A stretch of DNA of 64,000 bases. Source: an uncultured Clostridia bacterium (GTDB lineage Bacteria; Bacillota; Clostridia; Christensenellales; CAG-917). Position 1 is the stretch's first letter, and every line of letters begins with the position of its first letter. Position numbers and translations under genes: made by a program. The stretch lies in assembly GCA_947581925.1 (NCBI GenBank), contig CANPWB010000001.1:62001-126000 (forward strand), given 5' to 3'. Under the pieces are notes generated by a model. That model saw nothing but the letters and a program-made list of their open reading frames with translations, was not told the origin of the DNA and made no database searches. Positions 24,680-33,854 of this stretch are shown piece after piece.

Positions 24680-25635
24680 TGTTTTGGACATTTTTGACAA
24701 GTACTATAAAATTCAGTACGCTATTCCTTTACGGCTCTGTCGGTGAGACGATAACCGAAAAGTCGGGGCACCTTAACCTCGGCATACCCGGCATAATGTG
24801 CCTTGGCGCGATAGGCGGTTGCTACGGCGTACGGTCGTACATAGACTCGCTCGGCAGCCTGTCGCAGATGAGCGGGTTTGCCGTAGTGCTTGTCGGCATG
24901 ATCTGCGCTTTTCTGTTTGCGGCGCTCGGCGGAATGATATTCAGCTTTTTTACTGTGACTTTGCGTTGCAACCAAAACATCACAGGTCTCACCATCACGA
25001 CGTTCGGCGTTGCCTTGAACAGCTTAATGCTCAGCAAAATAGATAAGACGGGGTTTTATGAGGCTGGCAGATTGTTCTCAAAAGGCATAGTAGACGCCAA
25101 TACAACCGACGGACTTGTAAAAGTGTTGTTCTCGCAGAGCGCGCTTGTGTATATAGCCATCGCTATTGCCATTATCACTGCCATAGTCATAAAGAGGACA
25201 AGGGTAGGCCTCAACTTGCGCGCCGTCGGCGAAAATCCCGCTACTGCGGACGCCGCGGGCATAAGCGTCGGCAAATACAGATATCTCGCCACTCTTATCG
25301 GTTCGGGAATTGCGGGATTCGGCGGTCTGTTCTTCATTATGGACTATCTCACGGGCAACATTGAGTACGGCATAGACACCTACGGTTGGCTTGCCGTCGC
25401 GCTTGTCATATTCACGATTTGGAAGCCGAACTGGGCAATACTCGGGTCGATTATTTTCGCAGCGCTATATCGCGCGCCAAGCTATCTAAACATAGGTTTT
25501 ACAGAGCGCGAGGTCATCAAAATGTTGCCGTATATCGTCACGGTGCTCGTGCTCATCATCACGTCTATTTTCGGAAGGAAGAGCGTACAACCGCCGGCGG
25601 CACTGGGTACGACGTACTTCAGAGAAGAGCGATAG
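24679..25635 (+). CDS. Nucleoside-type ABC transporter permease 2
   Basis: The 318-aa second BPD_transp_2 permease (NupQ-like) has 'GSVGETITEKSGHLNLGIPG', 'LRCNQNITGLTITTFGVALNSL' and 'LRAVGENPATADAAGI'. Eight or so helices. Its ATG overlaps the previous stop by one base. It forms the heterodimeric channel with permease 1, driven by the double ATPase and fed by the BMP lipoprotein. Confidence 0.93.
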   Translation: MFWTFLTSTIKFSTLFLYGSVGETITEKSGHLNLGIPGIMCLGAIGGCYGVRSYIDSLGSLSQMSGFAVVLVGMICAFLFAALGGMIFSFFTVTLRCNQNITGLTITTFGVALNSLMLSKIDKTGFYEAGRLFSKGIVDANTTDGLVKVLFSQSALVYIAIAIAIITAIVIKRTRVGLNLRAVGENPATADAAGISVGKYRYLATLIGSGIAGFGGLFFIMDYLTGNIEYGIDTYGWLAVALVIFTIWKPNWAILGSIIFAALYRAPSYLNIGFTEREVIKMLPYIVTVLVLIITSIFGRKSVQPPAALGTTYFREER

Positions 25636-25689
25636 GGCGTTTTGCAGGACGCATACAAAGCGGCGCGAGACGCAAAATCCAATACATTC

Positions 25690-25718
25690 AAAAACATCCT
25701 CATTTTTGGGGATGTTTT
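25690..25718. terminator. Bidirectional terminator between convergent units
   Basis: AAAACATCCTC-ATTTTT-GGGGATGTTTT with A and T tracts on both sides, between the importer operon and the leftward helicase-loader gene. Confidence 0.75.
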
Positions 25719-25811
25719 CATAATTTAGGGTTTAATCGTGCACAATTTGGGGTTTAAAATGCGGATTTTGCGAAAAGCGGCAAATTTTGAGGCGCGTCGA
25801 ACAATACGATC

Positions 25812-26726
25812 TCACAGCCTCAAATCGTCGCCACGCAGGACAAATATGTGCGAGGTATCGCGCTCGGACAGACGGGAGCATATGCGCTCTTGATAGCGGC
25901 TGCGAAGCGCGCCCATGCCTAGGTTGGACGTTATCACCGTGCTAAGTCCCGCGCGCAGTCGCTCTTCGAACAGGACAAGCAGATATTCCAGCGTTACGTT
26001 GCGAAGGACGGGTTCCGTACCTAGGTCGTCTATGACAAGCACGTCCGCGTGCGTGACGGGGGAGAGTATGCCGTCGCGTTCCGCTATGGGCGAGGTGTGG
26101 CACTTGAGAAAGAGGCTGTTCAGCTCATATGCGCTCATTATCAGCGCGCTCTTGCCCCTCTCGACCGCCGCGAGCGCGACCGCACCCGCAAGCGTAGTCT
26201 TGCCCGTACCCGTGCCGCCGAGCAGTACAAGCGTCTTGTACTTTACATTCGGCAATTTTGCGGAGTACGCCATAAGCCAACTCACGATCTTTTGCATATC
26301 CGCGCGCTGAGCAGGGTTTTTGATGCGCTCCGTGTCCAGATCTTCAAAGTGGGACAGCGCGCGTCCGTCCAGCCCGCATTCGCGCTTGAGATAGGCTACG
26401 TATTCCGACGCGGCGCAATTGCACAGCTTGCCGTTTGCAACGCCGGTATCGCCGCATATGGGGCAGGCGGGGACGAAATAGAAATCGCTCTCGCTGTATC
26501 CGTGAGCGGACAGCGCGGCGACATACTTAGCGTGTGTCTCTTCGACACTCTCTTGTCCTTTGCCGCTCATGCCGCTTGCAAAGCTCGCCTTGACAAACTG
26601 CGTGTGCGCGTCCTTGACGTCGGGCAGGGCAAACGCGGCGGTAAGCCTCTCTTCCGCCTCCGCTTTTTTCAAGTTTATCATCCTTTGCCGCGCCGAAACG
26701 AGCGCGGACATAGCCCTCTTTTTCAT
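25812..26726 (-). CDS. DnaI/DnaC-like helicase loader ATPase
   Basis: The 304-aa product carries a zinc-type motif 'CPICGDTG...CNC' (C88, C91, C102, C104), typical of the DnaI N-terminal domain. An AAA+ ATPase follows, with Walker A 'GGTGTGKT' (170-177), Walker B 'VLVIDDLGTE' and 'VITSNLGMGALRSRYQERICSRL' (sensor 1 and arginine finger region). It loads the replicative helicase. It overlaps the upstream DnaD gene by 4 bp, the classical Firmicutes pairing. Confidence 0.9.
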   Translation of the reverse strand: MKKRAMSALVSARQRMINLKKAEAEERLTAAFALPDVKDAHTQFVKASFASGMSGKGQESVEETHAKYVAALSAHGYSESDFYFVPACPICGDTGVANGKLCNCAASEYVAYLKRECGLDGRALSHFEDLDTERIKNPAQRADMQKIVSWLMAYSAKLPNVKYKTLVLLGGTGTGKTTLAGAVALAAVERGKSALIMSAYELNSLFLKCHTSPIAERDGILSPVTHADVLVIDDLGTEPVLRNVTLEYLLVLFEERLRAGLSTVITSNLGMGALRSRYQERICSRLSERDTSHIFVLRGDDLRL

Positions 26727-28168
26727 ACGTCGTCCTCGCTCAATTTGTCTATGCTTGTGATTATGGAGTGCAGCTCCTCGTCGGAGTAGTCCCGCTGCTC
26801 GAAATTCGCTTGCGGAGCGGGGGAGGACGTAGGCGCCGCTACAAATTTTTCAGCCTGCTCCACGGTTGTTATGCCGTTTTTGCGATATGTGGACAGCAAT
26901 TGATTGATGTATGGCGTAGGATATGTGCGCCCCGCCGCCTGCTCGGCCGCGTACAGGATGAGCGCGTCGTCAAAGCCCCAATCCGCCGTCCATGTGCGGT
27001 AGAGGTCGCGGTCGCTCTTTGTGACCTGCCTCGAGGAGCCGCTCTTTTCGATGATCTTGCGTATCTTGCCGTCCTGCGCTATCTGGTCGTTCAGATATTC
27101 GTCAATGCTCGCTTCCGTGAGGAGGCCGAGCGAGAAGAAACGATTTACGACATTGTTCATGCCCTCGAGTGTGCGTACGCTCGTAAGATAGCAGTAGTGG
27201 GCGAGCCTCGCAAGCGCGCCGTCGTCAAATCCCTTTGCCGTCCACGGCACGATGTACGTCTCTATCTCGTGCTCGAGCGATTCATAGTACAAGCCGAGAT
27301 TTTTGTTGACGGATATCGCGAGCGCCTTCAACCTCTCCATCTGCGCCTGATAGTCCCGTATCTGCTCCACGGTGAAGATGGACATGCGGTAAAATTCGTC
27401 GAGTTTTGCGTCCAGCTTTGCGAAAGTCTTGCCTCCCTTGAGGGATTTTATTGCCGCAAGTATGGCGTCCAACTCATAGCCCCAACTGCGCGTCCACTTG
27501 AGCAGGAGCTGCTTGTCTTCGAGCTCCGCGCCGCCCTTTCTGCCGAGAGCGGAGAGCACTTGACGCATATCCTCGCTTTGGTTGTCGTATTCTTTGAGTT
27601 TTTCCTCGACGTCCGCGACGGTACGCACTCCGTCCGCCACCCAATTGCGCGCGACGGTGAGGATATAGGGGTATCTGACGCCCATGCCCTTCAGATTTAT
27701 GCAATATTGCACTATCATGAGCAGTGCGTCCTGTTCCAGCCTACAGCTGTCGAGAAACATATAATATTCGTTGTATTCGTTTGGCGTGAGCATGCGCTCC
27801 GGAAAGAGCTGTTGAAGCTGCGTATTGAAATCGTTCCACTTCTCGCCGCGGTACTTTTTGGGAGGCTGATTTGCCTTTTTGACGCTGAGATAGGAGACCT
27901 CCAGCGGCGATTTTGAGATTATGCGGCATAGACCCATATCCTCAAAATAGCCGTATGCGCTTATCACTTCCGCCTCCGTCATGTCCAGTGTGGAGCACAG
28001 CGCGTCGAGGGTGTTCTGCTTTTCGGGAGTAGCACACAGATACAGCCCATACAGATACACCTTGATCTGTTTCTCGTCAAGGTAGGGCAGGTGTTCCATA
28101 ATGAAAAGATTGTCCACTAGCGTGAACGTCTCGAGCAAGAAATCGCTTGAAAATTTGACGAAACTCAT
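26723..28168 (-). CDS. DnaD/DnaB-domain replication protein
   Basis: 481 aa from the ATG at 28168 (GGGGAGATGAAAAG upstream); the ORF-track start is 20 codons too far upstream. The N-terminus fits a DnaD-like winged helix ('LPYLDEKQIKVYLYGLYLCA', 'LCSTLDMTEAEVISAYGYFEDMGL'). Three later helical blocks resemble the DnaD C-terminal domain (PF07261), each with the 'W..W'-type start ('LKWTRSWGYELDAILAAIKSL', 'YRTWTADWGFDDALILYAAEQ'). Multiple DnaD2 repeats make it longer than DnaD itself. It acts with the downstream loader at replication initiation or restart. Confidence 0.85.
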   Translation of the reverse strand: MSFVKFSSDFLLETFTLVDNLFIMEHLPYLDEKQIKVYLYGLYLCATPEKQNTLDALCSTLDMTEAEVISAYGYFEDMGLCRIISKSPLEVSYLSVKKANQPPKKYRGEKWNDFNTQLQQLFPERMLTPNEYNEYYMFLDSCRLEQDALLMIVQYCINLKGMGVRYPYILTVARNWVADGVRTVADVEEKLKEYDNQSEDMRQVLSALGRKGGAELEDKQLLLKWTRSWGYELDAILAAIKSLKGGKTFAKLDAKLDEFYRMSIFTVEQIRDYQAQMERLKALAISVNKNLGLYYESLEHEIETYIVPWTAKGFDDGALARLAHYCYLTSVRTLEGMNNVVNRFFSLGLLTEASIDEYLNDQIAQDGKIRKIIEKSGSSRQVTKSDRDLYRTWTADWGFDDALILYAAEQAAGRTYPTPYINQLLSTYRKNGITTVEQAEKFVAAPTSSPAPQANFEQRDYSDEELHSIITSIDKLSEDDV

Positions 28169-28391
28169 CTTTTCATCTCCCCGTATTTGATGCTTTGATA
28201 GCATACCACAAAATCCCGCCGCTGACAATTATTGTTTGCAAATTTTTTTGCGACCACAATATCTTGTTGCGCGACCATAATCAAATCATATTGCGCGGTG
28301 GCTGCGCGTTTATATGGAGGTGAGCAAGGCGGAAAAAAATTGTGTGCGCTGCTCGCTTGCCATAAAAGGCGAGCTGTGCTATGCTATTGCC

Positions 28392-28676
28392 ATGAAGATC
28401 TGGGCAAAAGTGATGAAAGGCGACAAAATTTTGCGCGACGCCATCTATGAGGACGGCGCGCAGCTCACTCCCGCCGCGTACAAGCGCGCGTTGCAAGAGG
28501 TTTCCTATACGCTTGACGTATCCACGCCCGTCACGCTGCCCTCGCACTACAAGCATTTCGAGCGCTTCAACCGCGTGAAATATCTCCCCCGCGACTTCGT
28601 TGAGGACGTCGATTTCACCGCCTACATTTTGGAGCGAGTGGTAGAGAAGAAGAAACCCGAGAATTACTATGTGTAA
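28392..28676 (+). CDS. Conserved small protein, unknown function, possibly leaderless
   Basis: 94 aa from the ATG at 28392; the ORF-track start at 28314 extends into DNA without an SD. 'MKIWAKVMKGDKILRDAIYEDG' and 'PSHYKHFERFNRVKYLPRDFVEDVDF' look like a conserved Clostridia orphan family I have no name for. A TTGCCA/17 bp/TATGCT promoter (28357-28385) would place the transcript start at or next to the ATG, and there is no Shine-Dalgarno, so the mRNA may be leaderless. Confidence 0.65.
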   Translation: MKIWAKVMKGDKILRDAIYEDGAQLTPAAYKRALQEVSYTLDVSTPVTLPSHYKHFERFNRVKYLPRDFVEDVDFTAYILERVVEKKKPENYYV

Positions 28677-28740
28677 AGTGCAAAATATCCGGCAAAAAAA
28701 TGCGGCTTGTCCAAAACGGACGGCCGCATAATTTTTTTGC

Positions 28741-28947
28741 TCAAATTTGAAAATCCCTGTCGACAAGCTCGTCCAGGGAGATGTGGTAAAAATCTGCAAG
28801 TTTGATACACTCCAAAATATCGGGGACGTGCACGCCCTTTTCCCAGCGTGAGATGTTTTGCTGTTTAATTCCTGTCGCGTCGGCAAGCTGCTGCTGCGTA
28901 AGCCCATATGCAACGCGCAGATTTTTCAGATTTTCACCGAGTTTCAT
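28741..28947 (-). CDS. XRE-family HTH regulator (68 aa)
   Basis: A single Cro/C1-type helix-turn-helix makes up the protein: 'LGENLKNLRVAYGLTQQQLADATGIKQQNISRWEKGVHVPD', then 'ECIKLADFYHISLDELV'. It has no sensor domain. Upstream are three GTGTAAAA half-sites, suggesting self-repression and possibly control of the divergent leader RNA and BspA-like gene. Confidence 0.93.
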   Translation of the reverse strand: MKLGENLKNLRVAYGLTQQQLADATGIKQQNISRWEKGVHVPDILECIKLADFYHISLDELVDRDFQI

Positions 28948-28968
28948 ATAAATATTTTAAACGTTATT

Positions 28969-29006
28969 GTGTAAAATCATTGATTTTTACACGAAATCGT
29001 GTAAAA
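28969..29006. promoter_or_regulatory. Probable XRE operator
   Basis: GTGTAAAA (28969-28976) and TTTTACAC (28985-28992) form a perfect inverted repeat with an 8-bp centre. A third GTGTAAAA lies at 28999-29006. The site is 22 bp upstream of the XRE start. Confidence 0.65.
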
Positions 29007-29063
29007 TATATATAGTATATTATACAATTATATATCGCTGCTCGGCAAAGTCCCGAAAGGCTG

Positions 29064-29092
29064 TTGACTATGCGCGGGCAGGGTGATATAAT
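29064..29092 (+). promoter_or_regulatory. Promoter of the structured leader and BspA-like gene
   Basis: TTGACT (29064-29069), 17 bp, TATAAT (29087-29092). The predicted transcription start (~29099) coincides with the first base of a 12-bp stem. Confidence 0.75.
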
Positions 29093-29098
29093 GATGAC

Positions 29099-29259
29099 AC
29101 CACAAACTTGATCTATATCCACTGCACTTACTATAGGTAACAAGTGCATTTCTTGATATGCAGTGGATAATTGCATGCAAGTTTGTGGTAAAACGGACAA
29201 GAGTGCGCTTGTTATATTTCGGCCGAGTGTAGAGGTGCGCCCTTGTCGGGCGCATTTTT
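29099..29259 (+). ncRNA. Candidate structured leader RNA with terminator (unknown class)
   Basis: ACCACAAACTTG (29099-29110) pairs perfectly with CAAGTTTGTGGT (29178-29189). Inside, TATCCACTGCA (29116-29126) pairs with TGCAGTGGATA (29159-29169), and GCACTT/AAGTGC offers a competing inner helix. A small ACAAG...CTTGT hairpin follows at ~29197, then the terminator TGCGCCC-TTGTC-GGGCGCA-TTTTT (29236-29259), 36 bp before the BspA-like ATG. This is the layout of a riboswitch or other cis-acting leader. It matches no class I recognise. Confidence 0.55.
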
Positions 29260-29295
29260 GTATATCAAACCGGGCGAGACCCGAAAGGAGAGAAT

Positions 29296-32200
29296 ATGAA
29301 ACAAAAAGGCAAAATCTTACTGACCCTGCTTGCAGTGGCGCTGCTTGTCTGCATTGCGACAGTCACGCTTGCCGCGTGTAACAAGAAAGCTGCTGAATTC
29401 GAATTCGAATTGCTGGACGACGGTACATATAGTTTGGTTCGTTACAACGGCAACAGTCCCAATGTCATTATTCCCGATGAATATGAAGGCAAAGCCGTGA
29501 CAAGCATAGGCCGTCAAGCATTTTACAACCACGAAGAAGTGAGTGAGATAACTATTCCCGACAGTGTGGAAAGCATAGGCTCATCTGCATTCAGTTCTTG
29601 CACAGACATAAAAACTGCCACTATGCCGGCCTTGGCAATAAGCTATATTCCACAGAATAGCCTTGCCACAGTTACTATCACAAAAGGTGATATAGGCAAT
29701 CATGCATTTAGTTTTTGCACAGGCTTGAAGACGGTGACGATAGGCGACGGCGTGCAAAGCATAGGCCAACAGGCATTTGATCGTTGCACGGGCTTGCAGA
29801 CGTTGACAATAGGCGAAGGTGTGCAAAGCATAGGCAGTTCTGCATTCTCTGATTGCACAGGCTTGACTGAAATAACAATTCCCGACAGTGTGACAAGCAT
29901 AGGCAATAATGCATTTTCGGGTTGCGCAGGCTTGCAGACGGTGAAGATAGGCGAAGGTGTGCAAAGCATAGGCGAGCGTGCATTCGAAGGTTGCACAGGC
30001 ATGACAAAAGTAAATGTGACTTCACTCAAATCTTGGTGCGAGATAGAGTTTGGGGATGTATCTTCAAATCCTTTGTATGCGGCACATGACAGTCAAGAAG
30101 GCAAAGCAAAACTATATCTGAATGATGTGGAGATAAAAGGAGATGTGGAAATACCTATAGGCACAGTCAAAATAGGTGATCAGGCATTTCGTTGGCTTAC
30201 CGACATAACCTCTGTCACAATTCCCGACAGCGTGGAAAGCATAGGAGTTACTGCATTCAATGGTTGCACAGGCTTGAGCGAGATAACCATCTCCGACAGC
30301 GTACAAAGCATAGGCCGGTCTGCATTCTCTTATTGCACAGGCTTGCAGACGGTGACAATAGGCGACGGCGTGGAAAGCATAGGCAAGGATGCATTCGATG
30401 GTTGCACCGGCATAAAAACTGCCACTATGCCGGCTTTGGCAATAAGTTTTATCCCAAAAGATAGCCTTACCACTGCTACTATTACAAAAGGTGATATAGG
30501 CTATCGTGCATTCGGTTGGTGCTACGCGCTTACATCCGTGACGATAGGCGAAGGCGTGACAAGCATAGGGGATGAGGCATTCAATTATTGCACAGGCTTG
30601 CAGACGGTCAATTGGAATGCGACAAATTGTACAAAAGCGGGAAGTCAGAGAAATTACATTTTCGATGATTGCACCCGACTTGCAACAGTGAACTTCGGCG
30701 AAAACGTACAAACTATTCCCGAGTATGCATTCTCGGGTTGCACAGGCATAACAAAAGTAAATGTGACTTCACTCAAATCTTGGTGCGAGATAGAGTTTGG
30801 GGATGTATCTTCAAATCCTTTGTATATGGCAGCAGGCACGGCAAAACTATATCTGAATGATGAATTGGTAACCGAAATAAAAGATTTAGACGGAGTTATT
30901 GAAATACCTAACTATGTCTTCTATAGACTGACAGAAATAACCTCAGTAACGATCCCCGACAGCGTGACAAGCATAGGCAGTAGTGCATTTTACGGTTGCG
31001 ACTCGATAAAAGAGCTGACGGTGCCCAAAAACGTAACATCTGTGGGTGAACTTGCGTTTGGTGGGATGGACAACTTGATGAGTATTACTTGGGACGCCGC
31101 AAATTGTGAGATCACGACGACAACCTCCTACAGCACAGAATACGGCGTGTTTTATGGTAGTGCGGCAAACATTGCAAGCGTCAATCGTATGAACGGCGTA
31201 TGGGTGACTATTGGAGCCAATTGCGAAAACATCGATGATTATACTTTTGCGGGACTCGATATCGACACGATCTTCATCGATTCCGGCTCCTCATTGAAGA
31301 GCATCGGGGAGTATGCTTTTGCAAATTGCCACACTTTAAGAAAAGTTCCAAAACTTACGAACGATGTGACAGTCGCTGACACCGCGCTTTATGGTTCAAC
31401 TACCGTAATGAACAAATTGCAAGGATTGGATCCTAGCAAACTGCATACTGTAGGTGAAGGGCTGGTGTTTTACGAGGAGAGCAAAAACAATTTCACGCTT
31501 GTGGACTACAACATCAACGGAATATTCAATGTGCTCGATCTCCCCAAGCAAATAACCATAAGCAGAGTAAAATATGACCATTACAAAATAGGCAAATATG
31601 CGTTTGCGTACAGGAAAGACCCAATTGTGACGATCCCCTCGTCTGTTACGGACATTGACTCTACGGCATTTTATGGTTTCAGCGGGACAAAAATCACTTT
31701 GGATGACAACATGCGCGTGGAAGAGCAAGACAACATAGTCTACAAATTTGTCGATGACGTACCGTCCATTTTGTATGTATCAAAAGATATAAGCGGAGAC
31801 GTCAAAATTTTGAACGGCGTGACCGAAATACCCGAAGACGCATTTTCGTCTTGCAAAGACATGAAATCCATAACCATTCCCGACAGCGTGACAAGCATAG
31901 GTCAGCAGGCATTCGACGAATGCACAGGCTTGAAGTCATTTGAGGTTGCAGAAGGAAACTCGGTATATCAAAGCAAAGACGGCGTATTATACAAAAAAGA
32001 GGACAAATCTATTTATCTTGTGCCAAAAGCAATAGAGGGCGCAGTAACAATTCTTGACGGTTGCACAAGCATAGGCAATGGGGCATTTAGCGGTTGCAGA
32101 GGTTTGACCGAGATTACTATTCCCGACAGCGTGACAAGCATAGGGGAATATGCATTCTCTGGTTGCACAGGTCTGACGTCTGTTGTGATACCGAACAGCG

Positions 32201-32592
32201 TTGAAAGCATAGGCGGGGGGGCATTTGAAGATTGTACAGGCTTGACATCTATCACGATTCCAAACAGCGTGACAAGCATAGGCGGGTTTGCATTCAAAAA
32301 TTGTACAGGCTTGACATCTATCACGATTCCAAACAGCGTGACAAACATAGGAATGGAGGCATTCAAGGATTGCACGGGTTTGCAGACAGTGTATTACAAA
32401 GGAACGAGCGAGCAATGGAACGACATGTCAATAAATGATTACGACAACGGCAACGACTCTCTTATAAATGCCAAACGCTACTATTTCAGCGCGGATGATC
32501 CGTATGAGAAGGGAACGGCGCAGGAAGGTGAAGAATATTGGCATTGGAATGAAGATAAAACTCAACCTGTATTGTGGGTAAAAGAAAATTAA
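29296..32592 (+). CDS. BspA-type leucine-rich-repeat surface lipoprotein
   Basis: The 1098-aa product has a signal peptide with lipobox LAAC. Many ~23-residue LRR_5/BspA (Treponema pallidum-type) repeats follow, for example 'ITIPDSVTSIGNNAFSGCTGL'. They cover residues ~50-580 and ~830-1040; a more divergent stretch lies between. The C-terminus ends in 'YWHWNEDKTQPVLWVKEN', a motif common at the end of gut BspA-like proteins. It is exported and lipid-anchored, probably for adhesion or binding of host or microbial surfaces. Repeated DNA within the gene invites recombination. Expression passes through the structured leader and terminator. Confidence 0.93.
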   Translation: MKQKGKILLTLLAVALLVCIATVTLAACNKKAAEFEFELLDDGTYSLVRYNGNSPNVIIPDEYEGKAVTSIGRQAFYNHEEVSEITIPDSVESIGSSAFSSCTDIKTATMPALAISYIPQNSLATVTITKGDIGNHAFSFCTGLKTVTIGDGVQSIGQQAFDRCTGLQTLTIGEGVQSIGSSAFSDCTGLTEITIPDSVTSIGNNAFSGCAGLQTVKIGEGVQSIGERAFEGCTGMTKVNVTSLKSWCEIEFGDVSSNPLYAAHDSQEGKAKLYLNDVEIKGDVEIPIGTVKIGDQAFRWLTDITSVTIPDSVESIGVTAFNGCTGLSEITISDSVQSIGRSAFSYCTGLQTVTIGDGVESIGKDAFDGCTGIKTATMPALAISFIPKDSLTTATITKGDIGYRAFGWCYALTSVTIGEGVTSIGDEAFNYCTGLQTVNWNATNCTKAGSQRNYIFDDCTRLATVNFGENVQTIPEYAFSGCTGITKVNVTSLKSWCEIEFGDVSSNPLYMAAGTAKLYLNDELVTEIKDLDGVIEIPNYVFYRLTEITSVTIPDSVTSIGSSAFYGCDSIKELTVPKNVTSVGELAFGGMDNLMSITWDAANCEITTTTSYSTEYGVFYGSAANIASVNRMNGVWVTIGANCENIDDYTFAGLDIDTIFIDSGSSLKSIGEYAFANCHTLRKVPKLTNDVTVADTALYGSTTVMNKLQGLDPSKLHTVGEGLVFYEESKNNFTLVDYNINGIFNVLDLPKQITISRVKYDHYKIGKYAFAYRKDPIVTIPSSVTDIDSTAFYGFSGTKITLDDNMRVEEQDNIVYKFVDDVPSILYVSKDISGDVKILNGVTEIPEDAFSSCKDMKSITIPDSVTSIGQQAFDECTGLKSFEVAEGNSVYQSKDGVLYKKEDKSIYLVPKAIEGAVTILDGCTSIGNGAFSGCRGLTEITIPDSVTSIGEYAFSGCTGLTSVVIPNSVESIGGGAFEDCTGLTSITIPNSVTSIGGFAFKNCTGLTSITIPNSVTNIGMEAFKDCTGLQTVYYKGTSEQWNDMSINDYDNGNDSLINAKRYYFSADDPYEKGTAQEGEEYWHWNEDKTQPVLWVKEN

Positions 32593-32598
32593 AGTTCA

Positions 32599-32634
32599 AT
32601 CAATGGGGCAGGATATGCTCCTGCCCCCATTGAT
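32599..32634 (+). terminator. Terminator after the BspA-like gene
   Basis: ATCAATGGGGCAGGA...TCCTGCCCCCATTGAT, a long stem without a marked T-run. Confidence 0.65.
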
Positions 32635-32668
32635 AATCGACAAAATGAAAATATAAAGGAGAATTATT

Positions 32669-33157
32669 ATGAAATATTTAAATTTGCAATTTCGAATAGA
32701 TAATATGCCCGACTGTAAATCGAATTGTTTTGACGCTTTATTTTACATAGGTTTAAAAGAAGTCGGCAGCGATGTCAATAAATATAGTCGTTATCAGATA
32801 ATAAAAGTAGGAGTTGACAAAGTAAGAAAAGCATTGAGATCTAAAAAATATTCAAACAGTATGATATGGGCAGTCGCGAGAGCATACAAACATTTTTGGT
32901 GCGAAAATTTGTATACATTTCATATACCGGATCTTACATATGACAAAATAGTGGACAAAATATACTCATTGCTTGATAAAGCCAAAGTAACTGAGCTGTA
33001 TAATAATGTGCAAGTATTAGATTTTTGTGATCAAAGTCAAATTGGAAAAAAGTTTTTAACAGTCGCACCGGTTCCGAGCGGAGTAATTGTGAGTGCAACA
33101 ACAAATTATGAGGATATAAATAAAAGATTAGATGCATTACGAGTAAAAATTAAATAA
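32669..33157 (+). CDS. Unrecognised 162-aa protein, AT-rich cassette gene 1
   Basis: I recognise no family. It has a strong SD (AAAGGAGAATTATT). It is soluble and basic, with Cys residues near the N-terminus ('DNMPDCKSNCFDALFYIGL') and helices with 'YDKIVDKIYSLLDKAKVTELY'. Codon use is dominated by A/T-ending codons, unlike the flanking genes, which suggests acquisition. It sits 13 bp before a two-helix membrane protein gene, and the pair is enclosed by hairpin terminators. Confidence 0.7.
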   Translation: MKYLNLQFRIDNMPDCKSNCFDALFYIGLKEVGSDVNKYSRYQIIKVGVDKVRKALRSKKYSNSMIWAVARAYKHFWCENLYTFHIPDLTYDKIVDKIYSLLDKAKVTELYNNVQVLDFCDQSQIGKKFLTVAPVPSGVIVSATTNYEDINKRLDALRVKIK

Positions 33158-33170
33158 GGAGAAAAATATT

Positions 33171-33854
33171 ATGGCGAATTTTCCAAGCAAATGGGGCGAG
33201 TTTGTAGAAGGTAAAGAAATCAGGCGAATAAACAAGAGCCTTAACACAAACAATGCAATAAGTTGGCAACTTTTTTGCAATATTGTCACAATTATATTGA
33301 CTACGATATTGAATCTTTACTTAAATAGCTTAAAGGCAAACCAAGTTAAGTGGCTTATGTTTGGGATTATATTATTTTTCTTGTTATTAAGCGCTTTGCC
33401 TATTATTATTTACAAATTCAAACGAATTTTCAGAGTAAATATTTTTATGAAAGGAAAAGATGCCGTGAAACTCTTTGATGAGGATATTGTTTATAATACA
33501 ATGATGGCATATGAGTTTTATGAACAAATCGTAGCATTACAACAAAATAACACAAATCAAAACTCGACCCCGCAGGGAAATATGACAGCTCTTAATGGCA
33601 ACATCAATGATTTTTATAAAATAGAAGTTTCATATTATGTTAATAAGGCAATCGATGAATTGATAAGTTTTAATTCTAATTTGAGGGAGATAGTGTACAA
33701 CCCAATACAAGGCGGAAAAAATAGCAAAATGATAAGCAAAGATAGAGTACTCAACATAACAGATATCTTAAATAACTTAATAAACTTAACCAATATACAA
33801 GTAAATAATTCAGGGCTTTTTGCATCATTTATTTCTGCAGTGAAAAATTTATAA
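33171..33854 (+). CDS. Unrecognised 227-aa membrane protein, AT-rich cassette gene 2
   Basis: Two adjacent membrane helices are predicted ('WQLFCNIVTIILTTILNLYL' and 'WLMFGIILFFLLLSALPIII'), followed by a basic 'YKFKRIFR' stop-transfer and a ~130-residue soluble C-terminal part with Asn/Gln-rich segments. The 2TM-plus-cytosolic-domain shape resembles membrane effectors such as SLATT proteins in defence or conflict systems, but I see no family motif. AAGGAGAAAAATATT precedes the ATG. Base use is as AT-rich as its partner. Confidence 0.7.
   Translation: MANFPSKWGEFVEGKEIRRINKSLNTNNAISWQLFCNIVTIILTTILNLYLNSLKANQVKWLMFGIILFFLLLSALPIIIYKFKRIFRVNIFMKGKDAVKLFDEDIVYNTMMAYEFYEQIVALQQNNTNQNSTPQGNMTALNGNINDFYKIEVSYYVNKAIDELISFNSNLREIVYNPIQGGKNSKMISKDRVLNITDILNNLINLTNIQVNNSGLFASFISAVKNL

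Noticed and set aside
29500-32400. CRISPR-like regular repeats
   Set aside because: The ~69-bp periodicity is the coding repeat of LRR_5 units in one long ORF, not repeat-spacer DNA.
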